Source: Novakomyces olei (taxonomy: Eukaryota; Ascomycota; Novakomycetes; Novakomycetales; Novakomycetaceae). Taken from it: 64,000 bases of DNA. The position numbers and the translations under genes were made by a program. Below the pieces are notes generated by a model. That model had not been told where the DNA came from and did no database searches. It saw nothing but the letters and a program-made list of their open reading frames with translations. Shown in pieces: positions 55,441-64,000 of this stretch. Position 1 is the first letter of the stretch. Each line of letters begins with the position of its first letter. The stretch lies in NCBI GenBank assembly GCA_016906335.1, contig JADEYG010000007.1:186001-250000 (forward strand). The letters run 5' to 3'.

Positions 55441-55601
55441 AAAAAAGATAATAATAGAATAATAGAATATAAACATGAATATAATAATATAATATAATAT
55501 TCGGGCAAGTTTGTTTACCACGCAATCCACATGCGTGCTTGCACATGCTTGCTCATAGCTAGATTGCCCCAACGCACGGTTTGTTAATCGTCCATGGTGG
55601 C

Positions 55602-55939
55602 ATGAAACTCAAGGTTAAAGGTAAATGCTAATATCATTAAATAAATGACTTATGATAGCCTGGCACAGTGTGGCCGTCTGGCAATGGAACACACCGTCGG
55701 ATGATGTTTGCGGGATTTGTCGTATCCCTTTCGAGGGTGCGTGCCCCGACTGCCGCTTCCCGGGAGACTCGTGCCCAGTTGGTAAGTATTCTGCGCTTTC
55801 AGCTCTGATGATAGTCTGGGGAAAATGCTCTCATGTTTTCCACTCACATTGCATTACAAAGTGGGTCGAGATGGAGAGTTCTAAGCAACAGTGTCCCATG
55901 GACCGGCAGCCGTTTGAGTTAGATGCTTCCAGGGTGTAG
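55602..55939 (+). CDS. APC11: APC11, RING subunit of the anaphase-promoting complex
   Basis: Catalytic RING-H2 subunit that ubiquitinates mitotic cyclins and securin. Exons 55602-55620, 55659-55781 and 55815-55939, 88 residues, the normal size. Reads MKLKVKAWHSVAVWQWNTPS, then DDVCGICRIPFEGACPDC, the SC before the PVVWGKCSHVFHSHCITKW core, and CPMDR: all RING zinc ligands present. The first exon has 19 nt. The second intron is only 33 nt, a multiple of three without a stop, so its retention would insert 11 residues between CPV and VWGKC. Conserved VWGKCSHVFH shows it is normally removed. Confidence 0.95.
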
Positions 55940-56436
55940 TTAAGATAAGTAATGCAGGGCTGAGAATATTGGAAAACCCAAAATTTCTGTGAACAAAAGT
56001 ATTGAAAAGCGGGTCGTTTGCCACATGCTAAAGGATATGAAATTCTTTTGAAGCCCAACTTGAATATCCTCTTTCTCTATCGCCTACGTAATATTGAACG
56101 CTAGATAATCATGTTTACTCTTGTATTCTAAATTGCGATTTGCAAGCGCTTGTTGAAATATTGCTCGACGTTTATATGACTTCAAATCAAATTTGAAAAC
56201 TGACTGGATAACATTTTCCACACAAAATCTTAATGTAAATTACTAGGTATAGAATCCCAATAGTAAAGGTCGGATATTCGAAATCTATAAAGTGACAGCA
56301 AATTTCTGTTGTAATCCGTTCAAGAAAGGCCGTCATATATCAAAGCCGGGCCACAGATTCGTTTTGGTGGTATAAATCGCGATGACACGGAGACGCTAAA
56401 ACTAAATTATCCTTCAGCAAACTAGTTGCAATCAGA
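55940..56436. other. Convergent spacer
   Basis: 3' flanks of APC11 and the RNA15 orthologue. AT-rich, no recognised content. Confidence 0.5.
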
Positions 56437-57483
56437 CTATAACGTCCCCATCGCTATAGACTGTCGAATCTGCATTATTTGTGCTCGCTCATTTGGACCG
56501 AGACTATTGATTTGATCATCTGTGAGCGCCATAACTTGGGCAATCAAGGCCGCCTAAAATGTAAGCATAACCAATCAGACAAAATATGTACATAAACACC
56601 AGTAATGAACATAAGAACAATAATTAAAATAAGCACAAAACCATACTCTTTGTTGATCGGCGGCAGCTACAGCTGCGTTGTGAGCACTTTGCGCACTTTG
56701 AGCGTCTTGCGTAGATTGTGGGTACTGAGCAGGCTGTGGAGTAGACGAAGTTGGCTGCGGAGTTGATGTGCTAACAGGCGGTACTGGTAGCTGAGGTGCA
56801 GCTTGTACTACAGATGAAAGCACAGCAGGATCAACAAGCTTCATCATTAGCAAAGCCTGTAGCACTGCGTAAGAAAGCTGTGGATTAGACTCGAGCAGTT
56901 GCCGAGCCTGCTCAGGTTCCTGATGTACGACTGCTTTTAGCTGTGATAGAATGTCCAAAAGCATAGGCGGTTGAAATGAAGACAGTGTTTTTGCTATAGA
57001 ATCATGTACACTCGTGCCTTCAGGAGGCATAGTTCCCGCGGGAAGTCCAGAAGGAAGCATATTAACGAATGGCTGCTGCGGAGCCCGAGATTCTTCTTGC
57101 TGCTGCAAATACTTTGCCGGTGGAGGATCAACGGCGATGCGACCGCCACCTTGATTTTGAGATATTTGCACTCGAAGTTTACGCGATCCAATCGTGTAGT
57201 CACCCAAGTTCCGAACTGCACTCGCCGCTGTCTCTGGATCTAATGATTAAAATCCTATTTACTTGCATTGCCATACCATAGTATTCACAGAAGCCGTAGC
57301 CTTTAGCGCGATTAGTCTCTGTGTCCATAACAAGACGAAATGATTTGATAGGCCCTGACTGCCGGAAAATGTCAATCACCTGCTCCTCTGCCATATCGTA
57401 TGGGATATTGCCCACTGTATACTGTCAGCTACGACAATTTGTAAACACATACCAAACACGACTGTCCCCTTTAGAGATGCCAT
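56437..57483 (-). CDS. RNA15: CstF-64/RNA15 orthologue, mRNA 3'-end processing factor
   Basis: Binds the U/GU-rich element downstream of poly(A) sites in CF IA. Four exons (57453-57483, 57277-57414, 56647-57239, 56437-56553), 292 residues. The RRM has RNP2 VVFVGNIPYD and RNP1 GYGFCEYYD, each split by an intron (37-38 nt). The hinge region [20 protein letters not shown] and LLMMKLVD binds Rna14/CstF-77. A Gln/Pro/Ala-rich stretch leads to the conserved C-terminal helices [20 protein letters not shown], which in yeast contact Pcf11. All three diagnostic parts are present. Confidence 0.94.
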
Positions 57484-57844
57484 CGCTGACACACAGCTCT
57501 GGCTTTGGCTGACGATAGCTGCGACAGGCAAGATTATCGTTGAATGATTATTATTATGGCTGAACAGTTGGTTATAATTAATTCTCGCATTAGCTTAGGG
57601 TTTGTTAGGGTTTAATATATTTCAATTTCTCGTTCGCCATACAAATTGAAAAATTTAAGCGTGCATAATCATTAAGGTTTAGTTAGTATGCCGTCATTTA
57701 TATTATATGGTTATATGGGCAGCCCCCCTTCGATTTTGGCTTATTAGTAACAACATACTTGAGGGTTTTTTTATATGGAACGATATCAGATCAAATCAAT
57801 CAGATAATTTCGTTGGGCAAAAACACGATTAAGAGCAAACAGCA
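57484..57844. other. Divergent RNA15/glutaredoxin spacer
   Basis: 361 bp between two start codons. The phased telobox at 57594-57614 is the only ordered element. Confidence 0.5.
57594..57614. promoter_or_regulatory. 10-bp-phased telobox pair between RNA15 and the glutaredoxin gene
   Basis: TTAGGGTTTG at 57596-57605 is followed directly by TTAGGGTTTA. It is 111 bp upstream of the RNA15 orthologue and 231 bp from the glutaredoxin start. The G-rich strand reads plus. Confidence 0.65.
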
Positions 57845-58828
57845 ATGCCGGCTAAGCTGCAGAGCATCGATGATCTAAAGGCGTTTGTGTCAAACAGCAG
57901 CGGCGCATTAATAGTGCTTAACTTTTATGCAGATTGGGCCGTGCCATGCCAGCAAATGAACCAGGCCTTTAATGAGCTGGAGCTTTTATTCCCGACCACG
58001 AAATTTGCAAATGTAACTTTTATGAGGAACAGCAATGGACAGTTTTGTTAATAAATAGGTTGAAGCCGAGCAAGCGGCTGATCTTTCAGAGAGCTTTGAC
58101 GTACAGGCTGTACCACTGTTTGCTATCATTAAGGTGAGATTGAACAGTCTAACAAAATTTATTGCTAATTCAATTGCCAGGTAACGATCGTTTGGCATTA
58201 GAGCACTTATTAATACTTTAGGTATTTCTAAGCATTTCGAACCGATTTTAACGTTATAGGTATCGCATACAGTGTATTCAGTGGTACTAACGGTATATAG
58301 GGCACACGGGTAGTAGCACGCATATCTGGCGCAAATCCTACAGAACTCCAAAAGACGATACAAAAGTACGCTGACTCGAATGGTGAAGCAGCTCCGTCCG
58401 CAGATGCAGCGGTGGTCGATTCACAAGAGCAGCACGCCGAAGAGACAGATAATTCAGGCGATATAAATGCACGACTAGCTAGTCTTGTTAAAGCCAAGCC
58501 TGTCATGCTGTTTATGAAGGGAAGCCCTAATGCTCCACAATGTGGATTTTCGCGGCAGCTGGTTGGCTTGCTGCGCGACCGTAATGTTCAGTACGGGTTT
58601 TTCGATATTTTACAGGACGACGATGTTCGACAGGGAATGAAAAGTTTTTCTGAATGGCCTACGTAAGTTGCTATTACGCACAAATTGAACTTATGTTGAA
58701 TTTTAAGGTTCCCTCAATTGTATATTGGCGGAGAATTCCAAGGCGGCTTGGATGTCGTGAAAGAAATGATTGAACAAGGTGAATTCGATCAAATAATAAA
58801 GCAGACGGAAGGGGCGCTGCTGCAGTGA
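57845..58828 (+). CDS. GRX3: Multidomain monothiol glutaredoxin (Grx3/Grx4, PICOT type)
   Basis: Cytosolic-nuclear Fe-S carrier in iron sensing and iron delivery. Four exons (57845-58012, 58059-58133, 58301-58662, 58708-58828), 241 residues, the usual size. N-terminal thioredoxin-like domain with WAVPC where thioredoxin has WCGPC; one Cys remains, as in other PICOT proteins. The glutaredoxin domain starts at [20 protein letters not shown] and has the CGFS active site (PQCGFSRQ), [16 protein letters not shown] and the C-terminal helix. In this family CGFS and glutathione bind a 2Fe-2S cluster between two subunits. The linker is acidic and variable. Confidence 0.95.
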
Positions 58829-58952
58829 TGTAGTTCTAGAGCATGCCTATTACACGGGGTTGACGTACCTTCTACTTTTTTCATGACATATCGTATTGTA
58901 TGCTTTTGTTAATTCTGGTTTTGACACATCTAAGCGCCAGTACCAATAATCT

Positions 58953-61049
58953 CTAAACTCGTTCTGTATCCGTAATTTTATAGGGGTCGTAAAGTTCCTT
59001 TTTAACATACTCCAAAAGCTGTACGTCGCTCATGCCTTTGATCTCCTGATTGCGACTTACACCGTCATTTACTGCTGCTTTTGCCACGTACGAAGAGATT
59101 ACGGAGGACAAATCGCGAATTCTACCCAGTTCCGGGTATATAAGCCCCGATTCTTGCTCACTGTCAAGCAACTGCGAAGAAAGAGCTTCCGACGACGCAA
59201 AAATCATGTTCTCTGTGACTACTTTGGCTTTTGAAATAATAGAACCATGGCCCAAACCTGGGAACACGTACATGTTGTTTCCTAGTGTCTGTTAGCATTC
59301 ATAGATTAGTTGTGCGTTCTTTACCCTGGCCAGCACGGTAGGTTTTGCCCTTGTATTCAACATCTGCAAATGGACTTCCGCTAGCAAAAATGACACGCCC
59401 GTCTGTATTCTTTATAGCACTTTCAAATGTACATTCAGATTTAGACGAGGGATTACTGAGCGGAAAAACAATTGGCCGCTTATTTATTTCACTCATTCTA
59501 TGCAGGACTTTATCCGTAAAAGCACCACCCTGTACCCGTTAGCCGCGTAATGTTTGTATTAAAAAATAAAATAAATTTCTGAAACTAAAATTGCATACCA
59601 CCGTCGCCAGCCCCACAAGCGCTGTAGGCTTCACGTAATCAATGATGTCCACTAGTTCTTTGTATTGTTTGCCATTATTGTCCTTGCGAGCAAAATACTG
59701 TTTGTGTTCCGGCAATTCGTCTCCTCGGTCAAATGTTACGAGTCCCTTGCTATCAACAAGCCAAATTTTGGCTCGTGCTTCGTCCTCGCTGATTCCAGAA
59801 TCTCTCATTATCCATTTTGCTAAAAGCTGTCCCACACCAACTGCCGCAGAGCCCGCCCCAAAAAATACAATCCTCTGGTCTGTTGACTCTGCATGTGGCT
59901 GGGCCTTCGACTGTATTTTGACTGCCGTCTGGTAGCCTGATAAAATTACAGAGGCAGTTCCCTGAATATCATCATTGAAACAGCAATATGTCTTCTTGTA
60001 TCGGTCGAGGTAAGCGAAAGCGTTTTCTGTTTCAAAATCTTCAAACTATTTTTGGGTTAGAAAATACAACAAAAGATACCAGCTCACCTGAACAACACAA
60101 CCCGGAAACTTCTGGTGCACGGCAGCCATAAATTCGTCCATAAACTCATGCTGCTGATCAACGGGGATTCGACGTTCTCTCAGCCCGAGATAAAGTTCAT
60201 CTTTCAAATTGTCTTCATTGTTGGTGCCAAAGTCGATAACAACAGGCATTGTTTTATGTGGATAAATCCCAGCACAGGCAACATACAGGCTCAGTTTTCC
60301 CTGCGGGATTCCCATGCCATTCAAGCCCAAGTCCCCCAGACCAAGAATACGACCACCGTCAGTCACCACTATGATGTCAGGCACTTGTGTCCAGTGCTGC
60401 AGAGCTTCGGCCACCCGGCCTTTCGATTTGTATGACAAAAACAAGCCTTCAGGGCTGGTGTATATGTGTGAGAATTTTTGGCAGCCTTCGCCTACTGTTG
60501 GAGTATAAACTAAAGGCGTATATTTCTGACGATAAGCATTTTGTTTCAAAGGGATAAAAATAAAATAATGAATGAATGAATGAATGAATGGCAAAATTAT
60601 TAAAAATCAGAAACATTACCGTAATATCGTTTATCAGTAGTTTGTAAAGTAGGTGAGGGCTACGAATACGCAGTTCAGCCTGTCAGTTAGATTGCTATTC
60701 TCTCAGAGTGTCTTACCAAATACTGAAACTTGGCGAGGTCGGTATCGCGCTCGCTCAACTGCTTTTCAATACGCTTTTTCTGAGTGGCCCAGGCCTCAAC
60801 AGAAGAGGGTAGAAGACCTTCCAAGCCGTAACGTCTGCGTGACGACTCTGAGAAGCTGGAGTCCATATTGTTCCATGTCATTTGTGCCACAGCGCCCTTA
60901 TCGGGTTCATTGGCGTCTCCACAGTTGAAATCGAGCAGATCAGACTGGCTGGAAGTTCCAGCCTCTCGGCTTCCACGAAACGCACGGTTGATATAGGCAA
61001 ACATGGTGCTTTTTGGCCGGAGCAGAGACTTTGAGCGCGCAGCAAGCAT
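58953..61049 (-). CDS. MAE1: Malic enzyme, NAD(P)-dependent
   Basis: Oxidative decarboxylation of malate to pyruvate. Six exons (60717-61049, 60620-60679, 60088-60525, 59599-60045, 59325-59529, 58953-59281), 603 residues. Motifs: YTPLVYTPTVGEGCQKFS, VTDGGRILGLGDLGLNGMGI (dinucleotide site), CCFNDDIQGTASVILSGYQ with the divalent-metal acidic residues, VFFGAGSAAVGVGQLL (second Rossmann glycines), NPSSKSE and NNMYVFPGLGHGSI. The N-terminus MLAARSKSLLRPKSTMFAYI suggests mitochondrial targeting. One exon has only 60 nt. Cofactor preference cannot be decided here. A single telobox lies 154 bp upstream (61203-61213). Confidence 0.95.
60567..60590. repeat. AATG microsatellite in a malic enzyme intron
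   Basis: Six AATG units in intron 2 of the malic enzyme gene. Confidence 0.85.
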
Positions 61050-61352
61050 TTAAAAGAAAGTCAGACAGAATTGAATAATACGCGCGTCATAGATAAGATC
61101 AAGTCTGGAGCATGCGAAGGCAATAAGTTATAGCAAGTAAATTTTTATCTGATCTTACTTGTGGCGAAAGAATTTATTCCCAGGAAACGACAGAAAGGAT
61201 GAGGGTTAGGGTTTATAATAATCAACGGTTTATAATAATCGACTTAGATCAGCTCTAAACATATGACGGAGCCGCTTGGACTCAAACTATCGCATTGACT
61301 TTCAAGAGCAAGATGAGATGAACTAGTGAAATTCTCAGTAATATTATTCACA
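61050..61352. other. Spacer between malic enzyme and the hydrolase genes
   Basis: Upstream of malic enzyme and downstream of the hydrolase (same strand). GGGTTAGGGTT at 61203-61213 is one telobox; nothing else is recognised. Confidence 0.5.
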
Positions 61353-62258
61353 TTATAAGCATAGTAAAGAACCCTGTGAAATCGCATTAATGGCATCGAC
61401 AAACGCTTGTGGAGCTTCTTGCGGAACATTATGCCCAACTCCTGGTAGTACCTTTCGTGAGTATTTCGCCTTGAAGTGCGCCTGAGCCGGATCGGACGAT
61501 TGAAATACATCCACTCCATTATCAAGCCCGTGTAGGTTGATACAGTCCACATTAATGCTCGGTATCTTGGCTATCTCCTGCTCAATATCATCGTAAGCTG
61601 GATCGCCCGGAGCGTTTCCATACCGATGACGGTACGAACTTTCGCAAACACGGGGAAAGTCTGGATTTTTCAATTCATTCGTAGTCTTGGTCAATGCTTC
61701 TTCATTAAACTGCCATAGCGGGGACCATTGATGCCACAGGAAACGGGTGAGGTCGTGAATATTATCTTTGAGGGCAGCGACACCCCGCTCGGTATGAAAA
61801 TAGTATTGATACCATAGTCGTGCTTCTAAAGCTGGGTCCGCTGGCTCGTTTGCTATAGCTATATTTTGTATATTGTAGCCCCCACACGAAACCAAACCAA
61901 TTACGCGCTCAGGCCAAAGAGCAGACACGATGCAAGCAGCACGTCCTCCCCAATCATAGCCCCCGAGTACAGCACGATCGATATGTAAAGCATCCATAAA
62001 AGCCAACAAATCCGCGCCGAGAGCACCTTGCTGTCCGGACCGAGGCGTGCTCTCCTTAAGAAAGCGGGTTGGGCCATACCCGCGGAGATGAGGTATGAGG
62101 CAACGGAAACCTTTTTCGCTTAATTGTGTACTGACACTGTCGTACGCGTGTACACTGTAGGGGAATCCATGCAGCAGAATTACAGGCAAACCGTCTGATT
62201 TTCCCCTTTCCACGTATCCTACCTTGAGCACGCCCGCATCGACCTGTTTGTCCGCCAT
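61353..62258 (-). CDS. Alpha/beta hydrolase of the epoxide hydrolase/dehalogenase type
   Basis: Single exon, 301 residues from MADKQVDAG; an upstream in-frame ATG would add 9. The oxyanion region reads VILLHGFPYSVHAYDSV and the nucleophile elbow GGYDWGGRAA, where Asp is in the nucleophile position as in epoxide hydrolases and dehalogenases. The catalytic His is in PGVGHNVPQEAPQ. The cap region has WHQWSPLW. No signal peptide is visible, so it is probably cytosolic. It is the least splice-rich gene here and resembles proteins common in bacteria, which could mean old transfer, though its base composition is similar to its neighbours. Substrate unknown. Confidence 0.88.
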   Translation of the reverse strand: MADKQVDAGVLKVGYVERGKSDGLPVILLHGFPYSVHAYDSVSTQLSEKGFRCLIPHLRGYGPTRFLKESTPRSGQQGALGADLLAFMDALHIDRAVLGGYDWGGRAACIVSALWPERVIGLVSCGGYNIQNIAIANEPADPALEARLWYQYYFHTERGVAALKDNIHDLTRFLWHQWSPLWQFNEEALTKTTNELKNPDFPRVCESSYRHRYGNAPGDPAYDDIEQEIAKIPSINVDCINLHGLDNGVDVFQSSDPAQAHFKAKYSRKVLPGVGHNVPQEAPQAFVDAINAISQGSLLCL

Positions 62259-62610
62259 AGACGGCAGACGGCTCGAAATGTGCAAATCAACTGCTCATCT
62301 TCCCCACAATAACAGATATGACTTGAAATTTTTATTATTATGCTAAATTAAGGCTCAATTAGCGAGTGGAAATGATGTATAGGCATGATAAGAATATGAA
62401 GCAGAATCTGTACTACATTGCAGCTCAATAGTACAGCAACAAGGTTACATGATCTATGGCATACGGCCGCTTTCTACAGGCAAAGGCCTGATCGTCCCAA
62501 CACTAATGTAAGGATCTCTCATTAGAGTCATACCTTTTGTATAGATAATGTAGGAGGTATTATTCCAAGATTGGCCTTGATTGACTTGGGACGGGTCTGA
62601 ACCACTGCAA

Positions 62611-62647
62611 ATTGTATCCGCATATTGTATCCGCATATTGTATTCGC
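62611..62647. repeat. 13-bp direct repeat
   Basis: ATTGTATCCGCAT twice in full, at 62611-62623 and 62624-62636, and once nearly complete (ATTGTATTCGC) to 62647. It lies 300 bp upstream of the prenyltransferase gene and could be a small factor-binding array. Confidence 0.6.
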
Positions 62648-62891
62648 CTACAGCGCGTACATAATCTAATTTATTTCGTCTAGTTGGAAGTAGCATTACC
62701 GTCACCCGTCTATATAATATTCTATGGAAGGCAAAAGGCCACCTTCGCCATTGACAACTTTCATTCAGAGTCCATAATTCCAGGATTTCACATCGTCCGC
62801 CTCATAAATATGCCCAAATAACTTTATAATATTGTGTTAATTTGTGGATTATAGTCGTCTGCTAATTAACATATAAGCCAAGTTGGGCCTT

Positions 62892-62899
62892 TATAAATA
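62892..62899 (+). promoter_or_regulatory. TATA box before the prenyltransferase gene
   Basis: TATAAATA 45 bp upstream of the ATG at 62944, followed by a GC-richer leader. Placement suits a very short 5' UTR. Confidence 0.5.
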
Positions 62900-62943
62900 G
62901 CACAGGTGCGCCCTTTAAGGGCCAGAACGCGAATGATTCTAAT

Positions 62944-64000
62944 ATGGAAGATGCCGTTGTCCAGAGCATATTAGATCTTGAACCAGAAGGCCCTAAAATC
63001 ACACCCATCAAGGCTGATGAAGGGGCTGATCCATTGGCTCCAATTGCCTATCCTACACAATATGTCGCAGCATCAGACGTTTTCCGGGGAATGATCAAGC
63101 AAGGCGAGTTCTCCAAGAGAGCCATGGAGCTTTGCAACTTAATTCTCAAATACAATCCAGCACACTACACTGCGTGGTAGGTTCGTTTTCACGCTTTTTG
63201 TTAAATAATTAGGGACTATCGTGCAAAGTGCGTGCAAAAGCTAAGAATCGATCCGCAAGACGAATTGCTATGGGCCCAAGCTATCGCGGAAAGGTCGCCC
63301 AAAAACTTTCAAATATGGCGCTATCGTCAAGTCATGCTGGAAGAATTAGGACCAACTGCAAATGTGTCTGCAGAGTTGGATTTCATTGGCGAGATGCTGG
63401 ATGATGATGCCAAAAACTATCACGTTTGGTCGCACAGGTATTGTATACTTGATGTCCCTAGGCTAATAAACAGGCAGTGGGTTTGCCAACGCTTTGAAAA
63501 ATGGGACCAGGAATTGGCATTTGTTGATCGGTTACTGGACGAGGATGTTTTTAATAATTCAGCTTACAGTCATCGCTGGCTCGTGCAAGTGGCTCGCAAA
63601 TTGGATAAACAAAACAAAGACAGTCAAAGTGCTGAAGTGTTTGATTTAGCCCAAGAAGTCGCTTTCGCTGTTCGTCGTATCAACAGTAAAGTAGACAATG
63701 AGGCGGCATGGAATTATCTAGTAGGGTATACATTTAGAAAGGATACAAAGAATACCGACTAATTCAGGTTTAGTCTTTCCCGGTTAAATGATGAAGCCAG
63801 CGAGAAAGTGGCAGAGGTCGCACGGTATTTTACAAGGAGCGTACCTGATTCTATGCACGCTTGGGACGCGCTCGCGCAAGTCGCAAATGGAAAAATTGAC
63901 GCCAAAGAACTTGAACATGTAAGCCAAAACGAATTTCATTATATTTGAAAACTAATTCAAAGGCATACACTAAACTTGTGGAAAAAGATTCCTTGCGAAA
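62944..64000 (+). CDS. RAM2: Protein farnesyltransferase/geranylgeranyltransferase I alpha subunit, 3' end outside window
   Basis: Common alpha subunit of the enzymes that prenylate CaaX proteins such as Ras and Rho. Exons 62944-63176, 63213-63437, 63474-63725, 63768-63918 and 63963 to the edge. The prenyltransferase alpha repeats are clear: LKYNPAHYTAWDYRAKC, then SPKNFQIWRYRQVML, KNYHVWSHRQW, NNSAYSHRWLVQ and NEAAWNYLVG, each with the invariant Trp/Tyr pair of the helix-turn-helix repeat. The RasGEF gene at 19369 encodes an activator of one of its substrates. The frame remains open at the right edge. Confidence 0.93.

Larger units (their letters stand above)
62259..62943. other. Divergent spacer with a 13-bp tandem repeat
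   Basis: Lies between the hydrolase and prenyltransferase start codons. AT-rich; contains a 13-bp repeat (62611-62647) and a TATA element (62892-62899). No supported gene. Confidence 0.5.

Overview
The window is nuclear DNA from a compact fungal genome. The evidence is spliceosomal genes with many very short introns (33-50 nt is common), GTAAGT-like donors, CTAAC/CTGAC-like branch points close to the acceptor, a Zn2Cys6 regulator, a CDC25-type SH3-RasGEF, and the full ubiquinone and mitochondrial gene sets of an aerobic fungus. The class cannot be fixed from sequence reading alone. The tiny introns and domain variants would fit Taphrinomycotina or an early-diverging lineage. No retroelement, DNA transposon, CRISPR array, rRNA or convincing tRNA was seen.

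Layout. 0-12.9 kb: the 5' end of an unidentified gene cut by the left edge, a J-protein, DNA polymerase delta (POL3), a DHHC palmitoyltransferase, phosphoserine aminotransferase and a Zn2Cys6 factor. 12.9-16.2 kb is the largest gene-free stretch. 16-31 kb: B-type cyclin, a large SH3/WW/RasGEF protein, RNase H1, the B-block TFIIIC subunit, and a small spliced gene just behind it that simple ORF finding misses. 32-49 kb: a small membrane protein, a nucleotide-sugar transporter, PRMT3, a Sac-domain phosphatase, mitochondrial bS16, RLP24, a mitochondrial RnpA-like protein, CDC123, COQ3, COQ4 and a coiled-coil protein. 50-64 kb: an Mpv17-family protein, mitochondrial bL17, phosphopantetheine adenylyltransferase, TIM22, APC11, the CstF-64/RNA15 orthologue, a monothiol glutaredoxin, malic enzyme, an alpha/beta hydrolase, and the prenyltransferase alpha subunit cut by the right edge.

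Functions. Many genes serve mitochondria or growth: mitochondrial ribosome (bS16m, bL17m), tRNA processing (RnpA-like, inferred), inner-membrane import (TIM22), ubiquinone (COQ3 and COQ4, head to head), CoA, malic enzyme. Others serve ribosome and translation assembly (RLP24, CDC123, PRMT3, TFIIIC) and the cell cycle (cyclin B, APC11, POL3, RasGEF, farnesyltransferase).

Two signals stand out. A TTAGGGTT motif duplicated at exactly 10-bp spacing (one helical turn, not the 6-bp telomere period) occurs in six intergenic spacers, usually 90-190 bp before a start codon. A nuclear gene encodes a protein with the signature of bacterial RNase P protein (RnpA) behind a mitochondrial presequence. Intron positions below were read by eye from splice signals, reading phase and family alignment from memory; all joined exons keep an open frame.
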